This document shows positions 1-8,851 of a stretch of 44,880 nt of DNA, piece after piece. A program made the position numbers and the translations under genes. Origin of the DNA: Paenibacillus gorillae (GTDB taxonomy: Bacteria; Bacillota; Bacilli; Paenibacillales; Paenibacillaceae). Below the pieces are notes generated by a model. It saw only the letters and a list, made by a program, of their open reading frames with translations. It had not been told where the DNA came from and ran no database searches. Numbering within the stretch: position 1 is the first letter of the stretch; each line of letters begins with the position of its first letter. The stretch spans positions 1-44,880 of the forward strand of contig NZ_CBVJ010000109.1 in the NCBI RefSeq assembly GCF_000513275.1, given 5' to 3'.

Positions 1-410
1 CCGCCTGTGTCTGGAGCGAACCAGCTTTCGCTATCCGTGAACCTTGGTTCTCCAGTAGCGAAAATTAGTTCGCAGTTGCCCCACAGCGAACTATGAAACC
101 ATCGCCGAACGAAGTTAACTTCGTTAATTAACGAAGCTGGTTCGCTCCAGGCATCAACGCCTCTGCGCAGCGAAGCTAGCCTCGCTATTTGCGAAGGCTA
201 GTTCGCTCCACAGACCAGCGCTCCTGCGCAGCGAAGCTGGCTTCGCTATTTAGGAAGGTCGGTTCGCTGTTTAACTCCACCGCGCTTCCTAAGGAAGATA
301 GTTACTTTATTTGTGAAGCTGGTTCGCTCTAGGCAATAACGCTTCTGCACAATGAAGCTAGCTGCGCTAATGCGAAGCCAGCTCCCCGGCAGCAACTCCC
401 CCTCCTACAA
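1..410. repeat. ~61-bp tandem palindromic repeats, gene-free
   Basis: No gene is visible here. Five diverged copies of a unit begin at about 108, 169, 230, 291 and 351, giving a period of 61, 61, 61 and 60 bp. Each unit starts AGCGAAGCT or similar, continues into TTCGCTATT, then GCGAAGGCT and GTTCGCTCC, so it contains two small GCGAA/TTCGC inverted repeats. Less regular copies start at about 15 and 57. The copies degrade to the right. The same GCGAA/TTCGC vocabulary reappears at 15165-15395. The function is unknown. Confidence 0.75.
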
Positions 411-442
411 AATAAAACAGGCTTCGCTAATAAGCGAAGCCT
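409..442 (-). terminator. Terminator of the BceAB-like operon
   Basis: A perfect 10-bp stem, AGGCTTCGCT with loop AATA and AGCGAAGCCT (419-442), is followed on the minus strand by GTTTTATTTT. It lies 29 bp beyond the stop of the permease gene and uses the same GCGAA vocabulary as the adjacent repeats. Confidence 0.8.
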
Positions 443-470
443 AGCCTGCCCTAATCCCATCTACTGCCTA

Positions 471-2423
471 CTAGCGCAGCACGATCCTCTTATACAAATT
501 AACCGTTATGAAATAATAAGCGGAATAGATCACTGCAAACAGCAGGATCGGCAGCCACAACCGGTAATACGGCTCCGCCAAAATAAACGAAAACAAGCGC
601 ATGCCGACCAATACATGCAGCAGACCGGCAATGCCCGGGAACAGAAAGACAAGCAGCAGCTCCGTGTAAATCGAGCGCGACAGCCGCTCCCGGCGCACGC
701 CAAGCTTATGCAGCATTTCATAACGCTGTATGTCTTTGGCTGCTCCGGACAATATTTTGAACATCAAACAGCTGGCCATCATCGCCAGAAAGGCGAGGCC
801 GAGGAAAAAGCCCATGAACATCGTGCCGCTTGAAATGCCAAGCGCCCGCTGGTAGTTCTCGTATTTGCTCCAGGTCACTGTAATCCCAGCATTTTTCTCC
901 ATGGCAAGCTGGTCCAGCTTCTCCCATGAAGAACGGTAGGTCAGAAAGTCGTCCGTTCTGCCGATTACAACAATTTGCTCCTTCGCCTTCAAAGCTTCGA
1001 ATTGCGCGTTATCCACTAAACGAACGTAAGAGTAAGACAGATCAGGGGGTGCAATTTGCCATAGAAAGGTTGTCCAGTCCGCGCTCAGACTTTCCCTGTC
1101 ATCCCGCTCCATTCCACTATCCGTTCCCCCTTCAGCTCCATTACCAAATCCCGCATCAGAGCCGGCAGTATCTCCATCCGCACTCTCCCCCGTTACTCCA
1201 CCAGCAGAGCCACCCGCTCTTTCCCCAGCCGATGCCTTTCCCGCAGAATCAGCAGCCGTCCCCTTCAGCAGCGGATCTTCCACTCTCTTAAGCTGATCCC
1301 AGTAATCACGGCCTTGTTGGGAATGAACGAGCGGCCGTTGCGACTCCAGATCATCCTTCGCATAATAAAGAACTTCATTGTCCAGCTTATAACGATAGGT
1401 GAACCGCTCTTTGAACGGAATGCCTGCCAGCACCTCCGTCTCCGCTTCATTCGGATTATGAACGGCCGTATCATACACACGGTAGGTCTCACCTCGAATA
1501 AACGCATCATTCCAAAAAGCCAATCCGCCAGCAATTGCCCCTGCTCCAAGCGCAATAAGCATCGCTACTGTAGCGAGCAGCTTCGTCAATCCATTGATCC
1601 GAAAACTAAGCTGCCCGAACGTAAACGCCCGAATGCCGCGCAATTGCTGACTTCTCTTCAACCGGGCAATAAACGGAGGCAGAAACGCCATAAACAACAG
1701 ATAAGTGCCGAGCGGCGTCATGAAGGTTGCAGTAAACAAACCGATCTCCCGCAGCTGCTCCATGAACGTCAGGGACAGATACCCAAGCAAAATAGCGATA
1801 ACGCCAACAACGACCATCACCTTTTTCCAGCCGCTGCTGCGCCAAGGACGATCAGCCCTCGTACTGCCGTGCAACAGCTGCAGCACCTGCAGACGCGCCA
1901 GCTTCAATTGATTCCACAAAGCAGAGAAGACAAACAACGCGACGAAAAACAAAACGGTAAATCCGATTGCCGGACCATATACTGGATAATAGCCCGCCAA
2001 ATCAACTTGAAGTTGCCTGGCCATAAGACGCCCAACCAGCGCCGAAAGTCCAAAGCCGATACCAAGTCCAGCAGCCAGAGCAACCATACCAAGCACGATC
2101 GTCTCAATAAACATCAGCTTGCGTATTTTATCTTTTCTGGCTCCCAGCACCATATAAAGGCCAAATTCCCGTTGGCGAAGCGAGAGCAAAAATCCGTTGG
2201 CATACAAAATATAAAAAAACGTAATCGCCGAAAGCAGTACTGTTCCTAACACATAAACGAGCTGAATGGAATTGATAACCGCATTGTTCTCTGTGAAGCT
2301 GCGATTCCACGCCATCGTCTGAAACATATAAAAGATCGATATCGAAATAACGAGTCCGGCCAGCAGCACCAAATAGTCCTTCAGCTTACTCTTCATGCCG
2401 GATAGGGCGAGTTTGATCAACAT
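471..2423 (-). CDS. BceB-like FtsX-family ABC permease
   Basis: A 650-residue membrane permease of the BceB/YtsD/FtsX type, whose family exports or flips antimicrobial peptide-bound substrates and confers peptide-antibiotic resistance. An N-terminal membrane segment (about residues 20-38) and paired helices near 60-170 are followed by a large outside domain between about 310 and 525, then three C-terminal helices. Start ATG 2423 has an AGGGGG ribosome site and lies just after the ATPase gene, so the two form one operon. The outside domain carries a low-complexity Gly/Ala/Ser/Asp-rich insert at about residues 387-438. Bce modules usually sit beside a dedicated two-component system, and none is adjacent here. 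The family call is firm; the substrate is unknown. Confidence 0.88.
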   Translation of the reverse strand: MLIKLALSGMKSKLKDYLVLLAGLVISISIFYMFQTMAWNRSFTENNAVINSIQLVYVLGTVLLSAITFFYILYANGFLLSLRQREFGLYMVLGARKDKIRKLMFIETIVLGMVALAAGLGIGFGLSALVGRLMARQLQVDLAGYYPVYGPAIGFTVLFFVALFVFSALWNQLKLARLQVLQLLHGSTRADRPWRSSGWKKVMVVVGVIAILLGYLSLTFMEQLREIGLFTATFMTPLGTYLLFMAFLPPFIARLKRSQQLRGIRAFTFGQLSFRINGLTKLLATVAMLIALGAGAIAGGLAFWNDAFIRGETYRVYDTAVHNPNEAETEVLAGIPFKERFTYRYKLDNEVLYYAKDDLESQRPLVHSQQGRDYWDQLKRVEDPLLKGTAADSAGKASAGERAGGSAGGVTGESADGDTAGSDAGFGNGAEGGTDSGMERDDRESLSADWTTFLWQIAPPDLSYSYVRLVDNAQFEALKAKEQIVVIGRTDDFLTYRSSWEKLDQLAMEKNAGITVTWSKYENYQRALGISSGTMFMGFFLGLAFLAMMASCLMFKILSGAAKDIQRYEMLHKLGVRRERLSRSIYTELLLVFLFPGIAGLLHVLVGMRLFSFILAEPYYRLWLPILLFAVIYSAYYFITVNLYKRIVLR

Positions 2424-2432
2424 GACGCCAGA

Positions 2433-3238
2433 TTACCCCCTATCCGCAGCGGACAATTCCTTGGCAGCAGCTTCAGCCGCCGCCGCGCCGTAATCGCCCA
2501 GCACATTCAGAATTTGCTTATAAAAAGCTTCGCGGCTCCCCAGCCGGTAAAGCTCCTGCACCAATCGTCCATCTTGAATGAACAATATTCTGCTGCAATA
2601 GCTAGCGCTGAAAGCGTCATGCGTGACCATAAGAATCGAGATTTGCTGCTGCTCGTTCAGCCGCTTCATTTGCTCCAGAAGACCGACTGCATTTTTCGTA
2701 TCCAATGATCCCGTCGGCTCGTCGCCCAGCAGCAAAGCAGGCTCATGCACAATGGCCCTTGCAGCCGCCGTCCGCTGCCGTTGGCCCCCTGATATCGTCG
2801 CCGGATATTTATCCGCAAGCTCGGCGATGCCAAGCTGCTCCAGCACTTTCCCCACTCTGTCCATAATTTGATGAACCGGTAAGTCTTGCAGCGATAAAGG
2901 CAGGGCAACGTTCTCGTAAACCGTCAAATTGTCGAGCAAATTGAATTCTTGGAAAATAAAGCCGAGACGCTGCGCACGGAAATCCGACAGCTCCCTCGCT
3001 TTCATCCGCGTAATGTCTGTTCCCGCAATCGCGACTGTTCCCTCCGTTGGATGATCCAGTGTGGAGACCACGTTCAGCAGCGTTGTTTTCCCCGAGCCTG
3101 ATGCACCCATAATGCCAATAAATTCGCCTTCCTGCATCGTAAAAGAAACATCATTCAGGGCAAAAAGCTTGATTCTCTGTTTTCCCCCCAATATATTTTA
3201 GATACATTGTTCATCTCAATAACCGGTTTTATAGTCAT
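2433..3238 (-). CDS. BceA-like ABC ATPase, 5' end out of frame
   Basis: ATP-binding partner of the permease downstream. Visible motifs are Walker A GASGSGKTT, the Q-loop region FIFQEFNLLD, signature SGGQRQR, Walker B LLLGDEPTGSLD and the switch histidine in MVTHD. The natural start is ATG 3238, 12 bp after AGAAGGAG, and encodes MTIKPVIEMNNVSKIY, the usual family N-terminus with the A-loop tyrosine. That frame does not join the rest: the main frame is entered only at a run of six G (3184-3189). One extra G would give a continuous 268-residue protein. Without it, only a TTG at 3191 with no ribosome site opens the main frame, and that product lacks beta-strand 1 and the A-loop. A real frameshift or a sequencing error are both possible. 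Confidence 0.82.
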
Positions 3239-3250
3239 TCCCAGTTGCAT

Positions 3251-3258
3251 CTCCTTCT
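3251..3258 (-). promoter_or_regulatory. Ribosome site that sets the ATPase start at 3238
   Basis: AGAAGGAG on the minus strand, 12 bp before ATG 3238. The TTG at 3191 has no comparable site, which argues that translation begins in the other frame and that the ATPase gene is frameshifted. Confidence 0.7.
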
Positions 3259-3399
3259 GAATGCGGCACACCAACATCAATCCAGTCCATCGCCGCATTT
3301 GATTTATTCAGTATAAGGAAGACTGTTAAAGAGACTCTAATATAACCTTTAAGATTTTCTTATTTTCCCGACGTCCAAATTTAAGAGATGGCTGCACGC

Positions 3400-3425
3400 A
3401 AAAAAAAGCGGCCGCAACGGCCGCT
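3400..3425 (-). terminator. Terminator of the ABC-2 exporter operon
   Basis: Perfect stem AGCGGCCG / CGGCCGCT (3407-3425) with a 3-nt loop, followed on the minus strand by a run of at least seven T. It lies 18 bp beyond the stop of the last permease gene. Confidence 0.9.
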
Positions 3426-3442
3426 CGCTCACTCCGCTAAAA

Positions 3443-4246
3443 CTAACTTCCAGTGCCTTGATACCGGTTCAACCCCGCATTCCACACTCGATACGCGATA
3501 AAGAATAAAATGACGCCAACGACAGGCGTAGCATAAGGCAGCCACGAGACAAACAGCGATCCGCCTTCCTTATCCAGAATGAGCTGGGACGGATAGAAAT
3601 TAACGAAGCCGTAAGGAATGATAAACGTCAGTACGATCCGCAGCACTTTGCTGTAAATCGAAATCGGATAGTCAGCAAATCCCCGGATGCCGAAGATAAC
3701 GACGTTCATGACCGCACGGGCACGCACGATCCAGAAGCACATCGAGCCAGTAATGACGATGAAAGCCGCTTGAATGAGCACCGCTCCTAGCAGCAAGGCT
3801 ACAAATCCGGCATAAGCCGCTAGACTTGGATGGAGATCAAGACGGCTGAAGCAGAATCCGAGCATCAAAATCGCAATCACAATGTCACCCAGGAAAAAAT
3901 GACCGAAGCTGCGGATAATCATATGGATGAACGGATTAATCGGTTTGACCAGCAGACTGTCAAAGGAGCCTTTGTGCACATCTTCCTCGACATCATTCAT
4001 TTGAAAAAAGAAAAACACCGCCGCGATCGCGTAAGTGAGCATATTGAGCGTATAAATGATCATGACCTCGTACATATTCCAGCCGTTAATCGTCTGGAAG
4101 CGGCTCATTAGCGCCCAGATTACCGCATAGCTCACGATATGCGAGAGGGCAAAGCCGACAAAGTCCATATAAAAGCCGAAGCCGTGCTCCGTTTTGCTTT
4201 TGAAATAAATCGGAATAAACCTTGCGTAAAGCTTCAAGTATCTCAT
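3443..4246 (-). CDS. ABC-2 family permease (COG3694 type)
   Basis: A 267-residue, six-helix membrane protein with the opening MRYLKLYARFIPIYFKSKTE, typical of the ABC2_membrane_6 permeases (PF06182, formerly DUF990). ATG 4246 is chosen because GGGAGG precedes it at the right distance; the frame is open up to 4336 but that part overlaps the upstream gene. The partner permease ends 11 bp earlier and the ATPase precedes both, giving an ATPase-permease-permease operon. These trios are exporters of unknown or drug-like substrates. The family is recognised with good confidence; the cargo cannot be read from the sequence. Confidence 0.85.
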   Translation of the reverse strand: MRYLKLYARFIPIYFKSKTEHGFGFYMDFVGFALSHIVSYAVIWALMSRFQTINGWNMYEVMIIYTLNMLTYAIAAVFFFFQMNDVEEDVHKGSFDSLLVKPINPFIHMIIRSFGHFFLGDIVIAILMLGFCFSRLDLHPSLAAYAGFVALLLGAVLIQAAFIVITGSMCFWIVRARAVMNVVIFGIRGFADYPISIYSKVLRIVLTFIIPYGFVNFYPSQLILDKEGGSLFVSWLPYATPVVGVILFFIAYRVWNAGLNRYQGTGS

Positions 4247-4257
4247 GGTAACCTCCC

Positions 4258-5067
4258 TTAGCCTCCCTGAACGACTAGCCGCCGAACGGCTTTCGACCAC
4301 ATCCACTTTTGCAGCAGCAGCATGCCTGCAATCCATGCCACCTGCTGAAGAACGATCGCGAGCAGCTCCTGCCAGCCCGTTACTTTGCCCAAATAGACGG
4401 AGATCGGTTCATAGTAAATGAGGCGAAACGGCAGGAAGTAGGACACCTGCACCAGTGAATCAGAAAAGAACCAGATCGGAATAAACGCGCCGGAAAACAA
4501 CCGGATCAGCCCGTTAAGCACCGTGTTGATCTGCCAAATCAGAATATACCAGAACGCAATAAGTCCAATCGTGTACGTGATGAGGAAATTAAGAATCAGG
4601 CCGTTGAAGACTAGAATCAGGAAGGCGATGCCGCTTGCAAGCGAAGGAAGCTGTACGTGGAAGAAGAGCAGGCTGACAATAACTAAAGGCACTAATTCAA
4701 ACAGCATCCGGTACATGTTCGTACCGAAGGTCTGGCAGAAGATAACGGAACGGAAACTCATTGGTTTAATGAGATCCATCGCGATCTCGCCTGAGGATAC
4801 CTTGGAGCTGACTTTAAAAATAACATCATTCGTAGCAAATACCGATATAACCGAGCTGATTACGACATACGTAATCATTTCTTGAATGGAAATCGATCCG
4901 GCCTGCGAAGCCAACTGGCCTGATTCCCCGAACAAAGCGTGCCAGATATAGACCTGAACGAATATTTTGAACAGCTGGCCGAAAAGGAATAGCAGTACCT
5001 CAGCCCGAAATGCGAGCAATGTGCGGAAAGCGTTCAGCGTCATCTCCCGGTAAAGGGCGATTCTCAT
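4258..5067 (-). CDS. ABC-2 family permease (COG4587 type)
   Basis: A 269-residue integral membrane protein with about six hydrophobic helices, beginning MRIALYREMTLNAFRTLLAF. It is the second membrane subunit of the exporter encoded with 3443-4246 and 5064-6086. Its ATG overlaps the stop of the ATPase gene (ATGA), indicating translational coupling, and its own stop is 11 bp from the next start. This type of subunit is always found with a COG4586 ATPase and a COG3694 permease, the arrangement seen here. Confidence 0.85.
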   Translation of the reverse strand: MRIALYREMTLNAFRTLLAFRAEVLLFLFGQLFKIFVQVYIWHALFGESGQLASQAGSISIQEMITYVVISSVISVFATNDVIFKVSSKVSSGEIAMDLIKPMSFRSVIFCQTFGTNMYRMLFELVPLVIVSLLFFHVQLPSLASGIAFLILVFNGLILNFLITYTIGLIAFWYILIWQINTVLNGLIRLFSGAFIPIWFFSDSLVQVSYFLPFRLIYYEPISVYLGKVTGWQELLAIVLQQVAWIAGMLLLQKWMWSKAVRRLVVQGG

Positions 5068-6086
5068 GCCATCACTTCCTCACGCGGGCGCTCTTCCTGA
5101 CTGAAGCCTGCATACAAATTGCGAATGATCTCTTCAATTTCCGTTTCCTTGACCTTAAAATCCCGAACGGAGTAGCGGTCCATTATCCATTTAATAACAG
5201 CGGAGGAATTGATATTTTTCTTGTCATAGACAAGTTGAGTGCGAGCTTCTTCGGTCTGGGAGGACGTAATGCCCATACGAAGCAGCGCATCGTCCATCAC
5301 AAAAACTTCTTCGGTGTCCAGCTCCATCGTCTCCATATTGCCGTAGTCATTCTTAAGCGTAGACAGATTCCCGTCATACATGAGCCTGCCGTGATCGACG
5401 ACCATAACGCGGCTGCACAGCTTCTCGATGTCGGACATATCATGCGTCGTTAAGATGACAGTTGTGCCTCTTTCCCGGTTGATCTCGCGAATGAATTCAC
5501 GGATTCTCTCTTTCACGACGACATCGAGCCCAATTGTTGGCTCATCGAGATAGACGATATCGGGATCATGCAGCAATGCCGCGCACAGATCGGCCCGCAT
5601 CCGCTGCCCCAGACTGAGCGACCGTACGGCTACGTTCTTGAATTCGTCCAGCCCGAGAATATCGCCGAATAGCGCCATATTTTGCTGATAGCGATCCTCC
5701 GGTATATCGTACATATACTTGGTCAGCCGAAGCGATTCAATGACGGGCGTATCCCACCATAGCTGACTTTTCTGCCCAAACACCGCGCCAATTCGCCGCG
5801 CGTTCTCAATCCGGTTCTCGAACGGCACCAGTCCGTTCACATGCACCGCCCCGCTTGTCGGGACGAGAATGCCGACCATCATTTTGATCGTAGTCGATTT
5901 TCCTGCACCGTTTGGCCCGATGTAGCCGACAATTTCGCCTTGGTCGATCGTAAACGAAATGTCCTCGACCGCCACCTTTTGCTCATATTCCCGGTACACC
6001 AAGCTTTTCATCAACGGCCAGAACCCGTCACGACGCTTTTGTCTTTTGAATTCCTTGCGCAGGTTTTGCACCTCTATAAGCGGCAT
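5064..6086 (-). CDS. ABC exporter ATP-binding protein (COG4586 type)
   Basis: A 340-residue ATPase that powers the two downstream ABC-2 permeases. Motifs: Walker A GPNGAGKST, Q-loop FGQKSQLWWD, signature LSLGQRMRADL, Walker B IVYLDEPTIGLD and the H-loop TTHD. The QKSQLWWD stretch and the extended C-terminal region after the nucleotide-binding domain (beyond about residue 230) are typical of this subgroup. It is the first gene of the operon, with start 6086 after AGGGAGGGTCACTC. No specific regulator is adjacent. Confidence 0.9.
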   Translation of the reverse strand: MPLIEVQNLRKEFKRQKRRDGFWPLMKSLVYREYEQKVAVEDISFTIDQGEIVGYIGPNGAGKSTTIKMMVGILVPTSGAVHVNGLVPFENRIENARRIGAVFGQKSQLWWDTPVIESLRLTKYMYDIPEDRYQQNMALFGDILGLDEFKNVAVRSLSLGQRMRADLCAALLHDPDIVYLDEPTIGLDVVVKERIREFIREINRERGTTVILTTHDMSDIEKLCSRVMVVDHGRLMYDGNLSTLKNDYGNMETMELDTEEVFVMDDALLRMGITSSQTEEARTQLVYDKKNINSSAVIKWIMDRYSVRDFKVKETEIEEIIRNLYAGFSQEERPREEVMA

Positions 6087-6184
6087 GAGTGACCCTCCCT
6101 TTATCCGTATCCGATTAATTGTAGAAAAAGGAAATAGATAAAGGTATATGGGAATCTAGTCTTTTGCAGTACGCTATTAGCCGT

Positions 6185-7222
6185 TTAAGATTCGACAACG
6201 CCCAGCGCTTTGTTTTTCTCCTTAAATTTCTCGTTATGGGAGGACACGTACGCCATTCTGGCAGCCTCAGGCTCTAGATACAGCTTTGCACTGTTAACCG
6301 CGATTCCTGCATCGGTGAAAGCACCAGCGATCAGATTCAGCTTACTCTCAAAATAGGCAAAATCACCCGCCGCAAAAATACCCGGCAGATTGGTCGCTAG
6401 CTTCGGACTTACGAACACATTCCAATCGTCCATGTCCAAGCTCCAGTCCTTGATTCCGACGAAATCGGATTTCAATCCATGGTTTACGATCACTTCATCC
6501 ACGACGATCATTTCGGATTCACCTGTCTCGGTATGGCTGATCGTTACCTGATCGATCGCCTCTCCATTGCTGCTGAACAGCCGGCTAACCTCATACGGCG
6601 TCCGCACGTCGGCCGTGGAGTTCTTCATTTTCGCAATATGGCTCTCATGTCCGCCAAACTGGTTTCGCCGATGCACCACCGTCACCTTTTCCGCAATTGG
6701 CTCCAGCTCATTGGCCCAGTCCACTGCTGAATTGCCTCCCCCGGAAATAAGCACCTTTTTCCCGCGAAACGGTTCCAGCTCCTGCACGGTATAATGCAAA
6801 TTAGACACCTCATACCGCTCGGCCCCTTCCAGCTCCAGCTTCGCCATCTTCAGAATGCCTCTGCCGATCGCCAAAATAATCGTCCGCGTCCAGTGCTTCT
6901 CACCGCTGAGCGTTACCAATATATAACTGCCATCCCCTTGTTTCTCCAAGCGTTCAACCTGCTGTCCCAGCACGATTGCCGGCTCGAAGGTGTGTGCCTG
7001 CTCCTCGAGGGTTGCAATCAGCTTCTCGCATAGGGTTGGAGCTACCCCGCCTACGTCCCAGATCATCTTTTCCGGGTAGATCAGCATTCTGCCGCCCAGC
7101 TTCTCGTTCGCGTCGATCAGCTTCGTCTTCATATCCCTCATTCCGCTATAGAAAGCAGCATACATCCCCGCAGGGCCGCCGCCAATAATGGTTACATCGA
7201 ACAATTCCAGTTGTTCCTTCAT
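6185..7222 (-). CDS. FNR/IruO-like NAD(P)H-flavin reductase, copy 1
   Basis: A 345-residue FAD- and NAD(P)H-binding protein of the thioredoxin-reductase-like ferredoxin-NADP reductase family. The FAD motif is [16 protein letters not shown] near the N-terminus, the NADPH motif is [12 protein letters not shown] near residue 160, and a C-terminal FAD signature IFAAGDFAY is present. There is no redox CxxC pair, which separates it from true thioredoxin reductases. Staphylococcal IruO, of the same length class and fold, reduces ferric siderophores and supports haem degradation. A Fur box 25 bp upstream of the start points to such an iron-release role. A close paralogue lies at 19989-21023. Confidence 0.87.
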   Translation of the reverse strand: MKEQLELFDVTIIGGGPAGMYAAFYSGMRDMKTKLIDANEKLGGRMLIYPEKMIWDVGGVAPTLCEKLIATLEEQAHTFEPAIVLGQQVERLEKQGDGSYILVTLSGEKHWTRTIILAIGRGILKMAKLELEGAERYEVSNLHYTVQELEPFRGKKVLISGGGNSAVDWANELEPIAEKVTVVHRRNQFGGHESHIAKMKNSTADVRTPYEVSRLFSSNGEAIDQVTISHTETGESEMIVVDEVIVNHGLKSDFVGIKDWSLDMDDWNVFVSPKLATNLPGIFAAGDFAYFESKLNLIAGAFTDAGIAVNSAKLYLEPEAARMAYVSSHNEKFKEKNKALGVVES

Positions 7223-7246
7223 GCCTATCCCTCCATTGCCTCATTG

Positions 7247-7261
7247 TGAGAGTCATTCTCA
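7247..7261 (-). promoter_or_regulatory. Fur box upstream of reductase copy 1
   Basis: TGAGAGTCATTCTCA is a 7-1-7 inverted repeat with one imperfect pair, matching the Firmicute Fur pattern TGATAATNATTATCA in its GAGAAT variant. It lies 25 bp before the start codon at 7222. Confidence 0.75.
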
Positions 7262-7492
7262 ATTAAAATTGTAGTTCGCAAGCAATAGCGGGGCAATGGA
7301 CAAACTGTAATCCTGTTTTGTAATTATACAAAGTCGCGATCAGCCAATAGGCCAATAATGAAATAGAAAATTTAAGTTTAGCTTCTGGGGACAGAGCGGT
7401 CATTGTTCTAAAATAAAAGCATTCATTACCTATCAGACAGCCCGTCGCACAACCCCGATAGAGGTTGTTTGAGATACGAGGAGGAAAAAACA

Positions 7493-8503
7493 ATGTCAAC
7501 GATTCAAGGAAGAGCAGTACGAACAGCCGTCATCGGTTACGGGGGTGCCTTCAATATCGCCAAAATGCACGCCGATCACATGCTGCAAAACGGTATGGAA
7601 TTTATTGCAGTCTGTGAGATGAATGAGGAGCGTTTGAATCAGGCACTGCAAGATTTTCCCGGTATTCGCGGCTATGCAACAGTAGAAGAACTGCTGGCAC
7701 AACCGGATATCGATCTGGTAACGGTTATTACCCCGCATAATTCTCATTACTCACTGGGCATGCAAGTGCTGGAGAGCGGCAAGCATTGCGTCCTCGAAAA
7801 ACCGATGAGTATTACGGCAGAGGAAGGCGACGCGCTCGTCCGCAAAGCGAAGGAAAAGGATGTCATGCTCTCCGTATTCCATAACCGGAGATGGGATTCG
7901 TGGTATTTGACCGCTAAGCAGCTGATTGCGGAGGGGCGCCTGGGTGATATTTTCGCTGTGGAGCTCTATACCGGCGGACACGGCCATCCGGGTCATTGGT
8001 GGCGTGCTGACAAAAGCATCTCAGGCGGAGTCGCTTATGATTGGGGCGCTCACTACATCGATTGGCTGCTCGGCCTTGTTCCAAGCCGGATGACGACAGT
8101 TCGCGGCTTTACGCACAAGCTGAAGTGGCATGATGTGACCAATGAAGATCACATGGATATTTTCATCGGCTTCGAGAATGGAACATCGGCAAGCTTGTCG
8201 GTCTCGTCACTTGCCTATGCGCCAAAGCCAAACCGCCGGATTTTGGGGACAAAGGGCGCAATTATCAGCAATGGCGATGAGGAAGTTATTTTATACGAGG
8301 ATGTAGACGGGAAAAGAGTGGAGACGAAGGTAGCCTCCATTCCAAGCAGCTGGATTAGCTACTATAGAAATATAACCGCTCATTTGACGCAAGGTGAAGA
8401 GCTTGTCGTTAAGCCTGAAGAGTCCCGGCGGATTATTGCCGTGCTCGACACGGCCGGCCGTTCTGCGGCAGAAGGCAAAGAGCTGCCTGTACCGTTCGAA
8501 TAG
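7493..8503 (+). CDS. Gfo/Idh/MocA family oxidoreductase
   Basis: A 336-residue NAD(P)-dependent sugar or polyol dehydrogenase. The Rossmann motif VIGYGGAFN is at the N-terminus, the substrate-side motif EKPMS lies near residue 105, and the catalytic-domain stretch DWGAHYIDWLL follows. ATG 7493 is preceded 8 bp upstream by GAGGAGG. It is the only plus-strand gene of the sugar-type group; the minus-strand genes that follow (two TIM-barrel isomerases, an MDR dehydrogenase and an AraC regulator) are its likely partners in an inositol- or uncommon-sugar-like pathway. The exact substrate cannot be assigned. Confidence 0.88.
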   Translation: MSTIQGRAVRTAVIGYGGAFNIAKMHADHMLQNGMEFIAVCEMNEERLNQALQDFPGIRGYATVEELLAQPDIDLVTVITPHNSHYSLGMQVLESGKHCVLEKPMSITAEEGDALVRKAKEKDVMLSVFHNRRWDSWYLTAKQLIAEGRLGDIFAVELYTGGHGHPGHWWRADKSISGGVAYDWGAHYIDWLLGLVPSRMTTVRGFTHKLKWHDVTNEDHMDIFIGFENGTSASLSVSSLAYAPKPNRRILGTKGAIISNGDEEVILYEDVDGKRVETKVASIPSSWISYYRNITAHLTQGEELVVKPEESRRIIAVLDTAGRSAAEGKELPVPFE

Positions 8504-8665
8504 TTAGAGGTGGAACTAACAGCCGCATATTTGCCGTCTTTATAAAAATAAGGCTTTTTATACTGCATACGCTCCTGAAACCAGGGATCGGCTACAAGTC
8601 CCTTTCACACGCTGGCATACCTGCGCTGTCCACGCTCGGTTCATGAAGGAGGGCAGCGGGAGAAA

Positions 8666-8851
8666 CAAAATGTAAAAGTACATGTTGATGGACCTCAAAT
8701 GGCCCCAAAACGCCATCAAAATGCAAAAATACATTTGAAATCCGAAAAATTGGCCCAATCGAAGCTTTTTAGACCGATCAGAATGCACTTTTGCATTTTG
8801 ATGCGATAAATCGCCGATATCTCGGCTAACAAAATGTACTTTTGCATTTTG
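8666..8851 (-). repeat. 186-bp dispersed element with four 17-bp motifs, copy 1
   Basis: Four copies of CAAAATGYAAAARTRCA, with one or two changes in some, occur at 8666-8682 and 8717-8733 (forward) and at 8784-8800 and 8835-8851 (inverted). Start-to-start spacing is 51, 67 and 51 bp. Read on the minus strand, the whole element aligns with 25558-25743, including GCGATTTATCGCATC, TCTAAAAAGC-like and CATCAACATG stretches between motifs. It occupies most of the gene-free interval 8504-9059; the remainder of that interval shows only the terminator at 9002-9031. No open reading frame fits it. Confidence 0.85.

Noticed and set aside
1..410. CRISPR array for the repeated tract at the left edge
   Set aside because: Units are contiguous tandem copies with internal palindromes and steady divergence. 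There are no constant repeats separated by unique spacers and no cas genes.
926..2249. Long plus-strand frames opposite the BceB-like permease (926-1291 and 1314-2249)
   Set aside because: They have no protein-like domains and no convincing ribosome sites, and are antisense reflections of a clearly coding gene.
8539..8559. AT-rich hairpin ATAAAAA/CTTTTTAT after the Gfo/Idh/MocA gene as a terminator
   Set aside because: The stem is nearly all A-T and short, so it is not a credible terminator. No clear terminator for that gene was found.
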